Source: Sulfurimonas sp. (GTDB lineage: Bacteria > Campylobacterota > Campylobacteria > Campylobacterales > Sulfurimonadaceae). From it: a stretch of 6,753 nt of DNA. Positions 1 to 5,246 of this stretch are shown here, one piece after another (within the stretch, counting starts at the first letter, position 1; every line of letters starts with the position of its first letter). The stretch is from assembly GCA_024762745.1 (NCBI GenBank), contig JANTGV010000063.1, positions 1 to 6,753 of the forward strand, given 5' to 3'. The position numbers were made by a program, and so were the translations under genes. A model generated the notes under the pieces. That model ran no database searches. It was given only the letters and a program-made list of their open reading frames with translations, and was not told the DNA's origin.

Positions 1-1
1 A

Positions 2-19
2 GATAACAATTTGATGACA
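2..19 (-). promoter_or_regulatory. Pho-box-like direct repeat, facing left
   Basis: Read on the minus strand, this stretch holds the heptads TGTCATC (13-19) and TGTTATC (2-8), separated by four bases (AAAT), so the repeat period is exactly 11 bp. The classical PhoB box is two TGTCAT-like heptads with the same spacing. Of 17 bases, 14 match the part of the downstream + strand array at 97-113, in opposite orientation. The orientation implies a divergently transcribed gene to the left of the window. Its -10 element would fall outside the window, so this cannot be tested here. Any OmpR/PhoB-family regulator could use such a site. Confidence 0.5.
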
Positions 20-73
20 AGCTTTTTCTATCTATCTCTCCAAAACTAAACATAAAATTTATATATTCTTAAG

Positions 74-113
74 TGTTGCCAAAATGTAATTAATATGTTA
101 TCTAATTGTTACC
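74..113 (+). promoter_or_regulatory. Four-unit Pho-box-like array, 11-bp period
   Basis: Four TGT-led heptads start at 74, 85, 96 and 107: TGTTGCC, TGTAATT, TGTTATC and TGTTACC. Each start is exactly 11 bp after the previous one. This is the layout bound head-to-tail by PhoB/OmpR-family response regulators, and the last two units are the closest to the PhoB consensus TGTCATA-N4-TGTCAT. The array ends nine bases before a -10-like hexamer, as in activator-dependent Pho promoters where the box replaces the -35 element. I infer control of the downstream operon by phosphate starvation. The region is AT-rich, so chance similarity is possible, but four units in phase argue against it. Confidence 0.55.
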
Positions 114-122
114 ATTTTAAAT

Positions 123-128
123 TAGTAT
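123..128 (+). promoter_or_regulatory. Candidate -10 element of the operon promoter
   Basis: TAGTAT differs from the sigma-70 consensus TATAAT at two positions. It lies nine bases after the last heptad of the upstream repeat array and has no convincing -35 box, which is the usual form of a Pho-activated promoter. Transcription would begin near 135, giving a leader of about 24 nt that includes the GGAG ribosome binding site at 150-153. TAATAA at 132-137 is an alternative -10. Confidence 0.4.
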
Positions 129-158
129 CAGTAATAAAAAAATTACATTGGAGTATAA

Positions 159-935
159 ATGCTTATACAATCAAAAAGAGTACTACGCTCAATCGTAGTG
201 TCTGGGTTATTGGGTTCAACCTCACTATATGCTAATAGCAATGACAATATTGTTAAATCAATTATGAAACTTAGAGCTGAAGTTGAAGCTCTTTATACAA
301 AGATTGATGATAATAAAGATGCTTATAAGTCAGAGATGAAATCATTGACAATGCAAAGCACTGATAATGAGGCACAGATTAATCGTCAAGAGACTGCGTT
401 GAAATTATCAAATGCAGAGTTGGAAAAAGTTAGAAAAAAGATAGCAGAGCTTTCTTCAAAAAATGAGTCTATTAAGCCGATGCTTTTAGATGCACTTAAT
501 AGTTTGGAAAAAATTATCAAAAATGGTATCCCTTTTAAGACAACTGAAAGACTATCTGATATTAACAAGATTAGAACACAGCTAGATAAAGGCGATATAA
601 CTGAAGAGAAAGCTCTATCTATGATTTGGGCTAGTTATGATGATACTATCCGTCTTACCAAAGAGATTGGGTTATTTAAACAAGAGATAGTTGTAGATGG
701 AGAGACGAAACTTGCCAAGATTGCAAAGTTGGGTTCTATTATGATGTACTTTGCTATTCCTGATGACAAAGTAGGATATGTTGTAAAAAATGACAATAAC
801 CAATATAGTTATAAAACAGTTACACAAAAAGAGGAAGTTGAAAAGATTGTTAACCTTTTTGATTCACTAAAAAAACAGATTAGAACAGGGTATTTTTCTC
901 TTCCAAATGCTTTAATTTTATCGGAGGCTAACTAA
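159..935 (+). CDS. Periplasmic coiled-coil protein, DUF3450 family
   Basis: The 258-residue protein begins with a Sec signal peptide: Lys/Arg at residues 6-10, a hydrophobic core, and likely cleavage after LYA (residue 25). Residues about 30-105 are a charged, heptad-like coiled coil. Residues about 121-180 match the DUF3450 pattern, with an IPF motif at 123-126 followed by an ER pair (130-131) and a helical segment. A small domain around 188-210 contains IAKLGSIMMY. The start ATG has GGAG five bases upstream. DUF3450 proteins are usually encoded next to ExbB/TolQ-type genes, as here, where the stop codon overlaps the next start by one base. The molecular role is unknown. A periplasmic accessory that contacts the coiled-coil part of the following ExbB-fusion protein is a reasonable inference. 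It is the first gene of the operon and so lies closest to the putative Pho-type promoter. Confidence 0.85.
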   Translation: MLIQSKRVLRSIVVSGLLGSTSLYANSNDNIVKSIMKLRAEVEALYTKIDDNKDAYKSEMKSLTMQSTDNEAQINRQETALKLSNAELEKVRKKIAELSSKNESIKPMLLDALNSLEKIIKNGIPFKTTERLSDINKIRTQLDKGDITEEKALSMIWASYDDTIRLTKEIGLFKQEIVVDGETKLAKIAKLGSIMMYFAIPDDKVGYVVKNDNNQYSYKTVTQKEEVEKIVNLFDSLKKQIRTGYFSLPNALILSEAN

Positions 936-2257
936 TGAAGACATTTTATAAATTTATAGTAGCAGTGCTACTTATTACAACTACTATGAGTGCAGATGAG
1001 TTAAGTGATGCATATAACAAAGAATATACTTTTCTCAAAGCTCAAAAAGCAGAGCTTCAAAGCCGACTAAAAAAAGAGAAAGCTCAACAACAAAATGATA
1101 TTAAAAAAGCTAAAGCCAAAGCAGAAGGGCTTAGAAATAAGTATCTAAAATTGAGTGAAGAGTTAAAAACAAAACAGAAAGATATAGAGAAGCTAAAAGA
1201 GAAAATAGGTGATAAAAAGAGTAATTCAGAGATTACAGGTTCTGTAGTTATTCAAGCCAAAAGTTCGCTTGAAGAGTATGGAATAGCTATTGGGGATAGT
1301 AATAAAACAACAAATGCTCAGAAGATGGAGATAGCTTTTAAAGAGGCAGGTCAATTATATAGTAAGTTATCATCTATACAGATTCAAAAAGGTAAGTTCT
1401 ATCTTCCAAATGGTTCTATTGCTACAGGTGATATAGTCAAGGTTGGAAATATTGCAGCTTATGGAATATCTCAAAAAGCAACAGGTGCATTAGCTCCAGC
1501 AGGAAACAGAGAGTATAAACTTTGGAATGCAGTAGGTTCATCAGATGATGCCAAAGCTCTATATGCAGGAAAACCTTTGAATGATATAGATATTTTTGTT
1601 TATGAAAGTCTTGATAAAGAGGTTGAGTACAAAAAAGAGAAAACTATTGACGATATTCTTAAAGGTGGTGGTGTTATTGGTTATATTATTTTAGGCTTAG
1701 GTGTATTGGGTCTATTTTTACTTCTAATAAGAGTAATAATTCTATTTTGGGCTAACTCAAATGTGAACAAGATTTCACGCATTGTTGCTAAAAAAGTAGA
1801 AGAGGGTAAAGGTGATGAGGCTTATGATGCTATCAAAGGATTTAAAGGTTCAGCAGCTAGGGTTATAAAGTCAACTCTTAGAAATATCAAAAGAAAGCGT
1901 GAGAGTATTGAAGATATTGTTATGGAAAATATCTTAAATGAGAGTGGACATATTGATAAATTTGGTGGTTTTGTAATGGTACTAGCATCTGTAGCTCCTC
2001 TTTTAGGACTTTTGGGAACTGTTACAGGTATGATTGCTACTTTTGATATGATTACTGAGTATGGTACAGGTGACCCTAAAATGTTATCAGGTGGTATCTC
2101 TGAAGCGTTGATTACTACTATGTTTGGTCTAATTGTGGCTATCCCACTTCTACTTATTGGAAATCTTATCTCTGGATGGGCTCAAAATATTAAAGATTCT
2201 ATGGAACAGAGTGCTTTACATATTGTAAATATTTTTGAAAAAAATGATGCAAAATGA
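935..2257 (+). CDS. ttpC: TtpC-like protein: periplasmic coiled coil fused to a MotA/TolQ/ExbB channel domain
   Basis: The protein has 440 residues, about twice a plain ExbB. A signal sequence (residues 1-20, cleavage after MSA) is followed by a Lys/Glu/Gln-rich coiled coil (about 24-95) and a small periplasmic domain (about 100-225). Membrane helices lie near 246-272, 343-371 and 389-414. Helices two and three carry the MotA/TolQ/ExbB signature, with APLLGLLGTVTGMIATF at 354-370 and GGISEALITT at 386-395. The Glu in GISEAL (E390) appears to match the Glu of E. coli ExbB helix 3 (E176) needed for activity. This layout is that of TtpC, the fourth component of Vibrio TonB2 systems, which works with ExbB2, ExbD2 and TonB2. 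The ATG overlaps the previous stop by one base and has GGAGG (923-927) seven bases upstream. The next gene starts inside this one's stop. The protein is probably anchored in the inner membrane with its N-terminal part in the periplasm, contacting TonB or DUF3450. The symbol rests on architecture and gene order. Confidence 0.88.
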   Translation: MKTFYKFIVAVLLITTTMSADELSDAYNKEYTFLKAQKAELQSRLKKEKAQQQNDIKKAKAKAEGLRNKYLKLSEELKTKQKDIEKLKEKIGDKKSNSEITGSVVIQAKSSLEEYGIAIGDSNKTTNAQKMEIAFKEAGQLYSKLSSIQIQKGKFYLPNGSIATGDIVKVGNIAAYGISQKATGALAPAGNREYKLWNAVGSSDDAKALYAGKPLNDIDIFVYESLDKEVEYKKEKTIDDILKGGGVIGYIILGLGVLGLFLLLIRVIILFWANSNVNKISRIVAKKVEEGKGDEAYDAIKGFKGSAARVIKSTLRNIKRKRESIEDIVMENILNESGHIDKFGGFVMVLASVAPLLGLLGTVTGMIATFDMITEYGTGDPKMLSGGISEALITTMFGLIVAIPLLLIGNLISGWAQNIKDSMEQSALHIVNIFEKNDAK

Positions 2258-2880
2258 TAGATAAAATACCGACATACATAGATATGTTTGTCAAGTTTAT
2301 GAATGCTGGAGGGGTTGTAATGTGGGTTCTTTTTGGACTCAATCTTCTCCTTTGGTATGGATTAGGATATAGATACCTTGTGTTAAAGCGAGGAACATTG
2401 GGAAATATTCGCCGACAGATTGATAAACATATAAAACGAAATGGAAAACAGAGAATGAGAGGTCTTTTAGATTATGCTATTGCTGATGCATTGGATGCAA
2501 CACGAGAGGCAGGAGCATTAGGTCTAAAAGTTAAAGATTATATTTATGATGCACTTTTCCCTTATATGAGACTTATTAAAAAGTACTCAACTTTGGTAAA
2601 AACTATTGTTATTTTAGCTCCACTAATTGGACTACTAGGAACTGTTATGGGGATGATAGAGACATTTGATGCTCTAACATCTGGTTCTATGTTTTCACAA
2701 GGAGCTAGTATTTCTGGTGGTATATCAAAAGCACTATTTACTACTGAACTTGGATTAGTTGTAGCAGTGCCAGGATTAATTTTGGGAAAAATATTGGATA
2801 AAAAAGAAGATAGATTTGCTTTAGAGTTTGAGCAGATTGCAGACACATTATCAGCAAAGGAAGATAGACATGAGATTTAG
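2254..2880 (+). CDS. exbB: ExbB-type proton channel subunit (MotA/TolQ/ExbB family)
   Basis: This is a 208-residue protein without a long periplasmic domain. Membrane helices lie near 18-42, 112-140 and 155-180, with a cytoplasmic domain between the first two. Helix two carries LAPLIGLLGTVMGMIETF (121-138) and helix three GGISKALFTTELGLVVAVPG (155-174), both classic family signatures. ExbB forms the pentameric ring around ExbD and uses proton-motive force to energise TonB. By eye, position K159 aligns with the Glu of E. coli ExbB helix three (E176), while T164 aligns with T181, so the usual acidic residue is shifted or replaced (E165 follows). The ATG overlaps the previous gene's TGA in ATGA, which indicates translational coupling. 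It pairs with the ExbD encoded in the overlapping downstream frame. A TolQ assignment is unlikely because TonB and a TonB-dependent receptor are encoded beside it. Confidence 0.9.
   Translation: MIDKIPTYIDMFVKFMNAGGVVMWVLFGLNLLLWYGLGYRYLVLKRGTLGNIRRQIDKHIKRNGKQRMRGLLDYAIADALDATREAGALGLKVKDYIYDALFPYMRLIKKYSTLVKTIVILAPLIGLLGTVMGMIETFDALTSGSMFSQGASISGGISKALFTTELGLVVAVPGLILGKILDKKEDRFALEFEQIADTLSAKEDRHEI
2856..2863 (+). promoter_or_regulatory. Ribosome binding site that fixes the exbD start
   Basis: AAAGGAAG lies six bases before the ATG at 2870, inside the end of exbB. It supports this ATG over the in-frame TTG at 2828, which has no comparable site and would add 14 residues that do not look like an ExbD N-terminus. 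Confidence 0.65.
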
Positions 2881-3277
2881 ACAAAGACGAACCGATAATC
2901 CAACTGATGTTGATGTATCACCATTGATTGATATGGTATTTATTTTGCTTATCTTTTTCATGGTGACAACAACCTTTGTAAAAGATATGAAATTAGATAT
3001 TAATCGACCATCAGCATCAAGTGCTAGTAAGTCTGATGGAAAGACAATTAGGGTTTATATTGATAATACAGGTGAGGTTTATATAGATAATCAACCTATA
3101 AAAGTTTGGGCAATTCAGAGTAAATTACGAGACCTACTAAGAACAGCAACAGACAAAAATGTTTTAGTGGTAACTGATGATGGTATTCCTGTAGAGAAAC
3201 TTATTGATGTAGTTGATGAGTGTAGAATGGCAGGGGCTAAAGATGTAGCTGTCTCTACTACAAAAGAGATGGGATAA
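2870..3277 (+). CDS. exbD: ExbD-type energy transducer subunit
   Basis: The 135-residue protein has the standard ExbD/TolR form: a short basic cytoplasmic start (MRFRQRR), one membrane helix (about 18-37) and a periplasmic domain (about 57-131). The signature VDVSPLIDMVFILLIFFMV (14-32) contains D21, matching the essential membrane Asp (D25) of E. coli ExbD that carries protons. The periplasmic part shows the expected beta-strand pattern, with IRVYIDNTGEVYIDNQPI at 60-77 and a dense run of hydrophobic residues near 97-102. ExbD sits inside the ExbB ring and links proton flow to TonB movement. The gene overlaps exbB by 11 nt, and tonB begins five bases after its stop. The start was chosen by family length and the AAAGGAAG site. 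No residue expected of the family appears to be missing. Confidence 0.92.
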   Translation: MRFRQRRTDNPTDVDVSPLIDMVFILLIFFMVTTTFVKDMKLDINRPSASSASKSDGKTIRVYIDNTGEVYIDNQPIKVWAIQSKLRDLLRTATDKNVLVVTDDGIPVEKLIDVVDECRMAGAKDVAVSTTKEMG

Positions 3278-3282
3278 CACTT

Positions 3283-3927
3283 ATGGCAAAAAGAAAATAT
3301 GGCACATTTTTCAAGTCTATTGAAGCCTTTTTCTTTATGTTATTGGGTGGTCTGTTTATGATGATTTTGGTTGTTGCATTTAATAAACCAGTCAAGAAGA
3401 AAGAAGAGAAAGTCAAAAAAGAGACCCGATATGTAAAGATGGAGAAAAAAGCAGTCAAAAAAGCTAGTAAACCAAAACCAAAACCAAAACCAAAAGCTAA
3501 AAAAGCACCACCAAAAGCACCACTACCTAATTTAGGTTCAGCTTTGGGTGGTATTGAGATGAATATTCCAGAGTTTGATACAGGTGATATTGGAGCAGAT
3601 GCAACTGAACTACTAGACAAAGTAGATGAAGATACTGTGATGGATGGTAATACAGTTGATGTAAAACCTAGAGTTGTATCTCGTTCCAAAATAGAGTATC
3701 CACCAGCTGCTATGAGAAAGCAGATAAAAGGGTATGTAATTGTTAATGTACTTATTGATAAACAAGGAAATATAGAAACAGCTCAAGTACTTGAAGCTTT
3801 CCCTTCAGGAGTTTTTGATGCAGTTGCACTAGAGGGTGTAAAGAGTTGGAGATTTTCTCCTGCAAAATATAAAGGTCAACCTGTAAAGGTTTGGGCTAAA
3901 CAAAAAGTTCGTTTTGACTTTAACTAA
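3283..3927 (+). CDS. tonB: TonB, short TonB2-type energy transducer
   Basis: The protein has 214 residues. A basic cytoplasmic start leads to a single signal-anchor helix (about 13-33). Next come a Lys-rich stretch (36-60), a short Lys-Pro linker KPKPKPKPKAKKAPPKAP (63-80), an acidic Gly/Asp-rich segment (84-122) and a TonB C-terminal domain (about 128-214). The latter shows the typical YPPAAMRKQIKGYVIVNVLI (139-158) and SWRFSPAKYKGQPVKVWAKQ (188-207). TonB spans the periplasm and pulls on the TonB box of outer-membrane receptors. The linker lacks the long Pro-Glu run of E. coli TonB, as is usual for TonB2-class proteins that work with a TtpC-like partner. The ribosome binding site is weak (GAGATGGGA overlapping the end of exbD), which suggests coupling to exbD translation. 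The receptor encoded two genes downstream is the obvious client. Confidence 0.92.
   Translation: MAKRKYGTFFKSIEAFFFMLLGGLFMMILVVAFNKPVKKKEEKVKKETRYVKMEKKAVKKASKPKPKPKPKAKKAPPKAPLPNLGSALGGIEMNIPEFDTGDIGADATELLDKVDEDTVMDGNTVDVKPRVVSRSKIEYPPAAMRKQIKGYVIVNVLIDKQGNIETAQVLEAFPSGVFDAVALEGVKSWRFSPAKYKGQPVKVWAKQKVRFDFN
3472..3495 (+). repeat. Four tandem CCAAAA hexamers in tonB
   Basis: Four perfect CCAAAA copies encode four Pro-Lys dipeptides in the periplasmic linker of TonB. A gain or loss of one unit would stay in frame and only change linker length. It most likely reflects selection for a Lys-Pro rod, but using only CCA and AAA codons makes the tract prone to slippage. Confidence 0.8.
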
Positions 3928-3941
3928 AGGAGGAGTAAAAG

Positions 3942-5246
3942 ATGATAAAAATAAAACATTTACCTTTAATCTTAGCGTTATCAGTGATACCACTAAGTGC
4001 AAAAAAACAAGAAGCTCCTACCGTAAACTACTACTCATTAGCTACGCTAATGATTATGGATGGAAAGTATGACAAAGCGATGAAAGAGTTAGATGAGATA
4101 GATGAAAACTCACCTACATTTGATGGCTCAAAATATTATACTATGAGAGGTGTCATCTCTCTAAAAAAAAGTGACTATTTTGAAGCTATAAAGTGGCTCA
4201 ATAAAGCTGTTGAAGCTACAAAAACAAAAGTCTATCTACCACCAAAAAGCAAAGAGGAGATAGAAAAAGAGAAAGAGAAAAAGCACCTTATTGATTTTAT
4301 TTTACCTGAAGAGAAGAAACCTAAAAAGAAAGAGGTTGTTTATCCACCAGATTTTCATCCTGAAAAGATGAGAGAAGAGAAGATAGAACAGCTATATATG
4401 TATCTAAGTAAAGCATATTATAAATCTAAAGATTATGAAAATACAGTTAGAGCATTAGATTTAGCAGGTATTAAAGGTAGTAGCAAACCAGCACTATATA
4501 CTCTAAGAGGTGAATGTTATTGGAAATTAAAAGAGCATAATGAGGCTATTAATGCACTTAATCGTGGATTAGAGATATTTCCAAGTGATAAGACTCTGCT
4601 CAAACAGAAGTTTTACTACTATCGTGATTTGAAGCTTTATAGAACAGCTATAGAGGCGTATAAAAGATATTTAGAAGTAGCAGATGCATCACCAAATGAG
4701 TATTTGGCTCTTGCTCAAATGCTTGTTAGTGGAAATCAGATTGATTTAGCTATAAAAGTACTAGAAGAGGCAAGATTAGATTTTCCTGATGCTCCTAAAC
4801 TATCTATGTTTTTAGGGCAACTCTATATGAAAAAAGATATGGTTCATGTCTCAGCTCAACTATTTGAGACGGCATCATATTATGATAGTAACTATACCAA
4901 AGATGCAGCTGAAATGACTCGTCGAGCCAAAGAGTTACCTCATGCTCTATATCTAAATGCAGGAGTAACAGACAAGGCTGAGAAGATTAAACAAAAAATT
5001 GCAATTTTGGTAGATAGAGAAGAGTTTGAGAAGGTTATAGGACTCAAAGATGCTCTAAGAAGATACAATATGTTAAGTGATGATAACCTCCGTTATGCTC
5101 TAGCTTATGCCTATTATATGGTTAAAGATTATGATAATGCAGAGAAAAACTTTAAGAAGATAACCGATAATGGTCTCTTTTCTAAAGCTACACTTATTCG
5201 TAAAAACATTGAAAAATGTAAAAATAACAGTTTGGAGTGTTTATAA
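3942..5246 (+). CDS. Exported tetratricopeptide-repeat (TPR) protein of the TonB cluster
   Basis: The 434-residue protein starts with a signal peptide (residues 1-20, cleavage after LSA) and has no lipobox Cys, so it should be soluble in the periplasm. TPR-like helical pairs are seen at about 30-95 (GKYDKAMKELDEID, then SDYFEAIKWLNKAVE), 150-245 (KDYENTVRALDLA, then KEHNEAINALNRGLEIFP), 254-320 and 385-410 (KDYDNAEKNFKKI). A highly charged insert (about 102-147, rich in Lys/Glu) interrupts the first repeats. A strong AAAGGAGGAG site (3926-3935) lies ahead of the ATG, and the stop overlaps the receptor start by one base. TPR domains are scaffolds for protein-protein contacts. A gene of this type follows tonB in Vibrio TonB2-type clusters, as far as I recall. 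A role joining TonB or DUF3450 to the receptor is inferred; no enzymatic motif is visible. The two Cys near the C-terminus (226-bp-scale tail, residues 426 and 433) could form a disulfide. Confidence 0.85.
   Translation: MIKIKHLPLILALSVIPLSAKKQEAPTVNYYSLATLMIMDGKYDKAMKELDEIDENSPTFDGSKYYTMRGVISLKKSDYFEAIKWLNKAVEATKTKVYLPPKSKEEIEKEKEKKHLIDFILPEEKKPKKKEVVYPPDFHPEKMREEKIEQLYMYLSKAYYKSKDYENTVRALDLAGIKGSSKPALYTLRGECYWKLKEHNEAINALNRGLEIFPSDKTLLKQKFYYYRDLKLYRTAIEAYKRYLEVADASPNEYLALAQMLVSGNQIDLAIKVLEEARLDFPDAPKLSMFLGQLYMKKDMVHVSAQLFETASYYDSNYTKDAAEMTRRAKELPHALYLNAGVTDKAEKIKQKIAILVDREEFEKVIGLKDALRRYNMLSDDNLRYALAYAYYMVKDYDNAEKNFKKITDNGLFSKATLIRKNIEKCKNNSLECL

Noticed and set aside
84..148. Perfect 8-bp inverted repeat ATGTAATT (84-91) / AATTACAT (141-148)
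   Set aside because: The arms are 49 bases apart in AT-rich DNA, and the left arm would lie upstream of the inferred transcription start. Chance is likely.
80..150. Possible Fur box in the promoter region
   Set aside because: The region is AT-rich, but no 19-bp GATAATGATAATCATTATC-like palindrome is present. The 11-bp direct repeat explains the pattern better.
2828..2869. Upstream in-frame TTG start for exbD adding 14 residues
   Set aside because: It has no good ribosome binding site, adds residues unlike ExbD N-termini, and lies deep inside exbB. The ATG at 2870 has AAAGGAAG at proper spacing and gives standard family length.
3439..3465. A-rich runs in tonB as a programmed frameshift site
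   Set aside because: The frame continues through a complete TonB C-terminal domain, so no shift is needed. The runs simply encode lysines.
3258..3689. 143-codon minus-strand open frame across tonB
   Set aside because: Its Phe/Gly-rich and Ser-rich runs are the complement of the Lys-Pro linker and acidic segment of TonB; no independent evidence of a gene.
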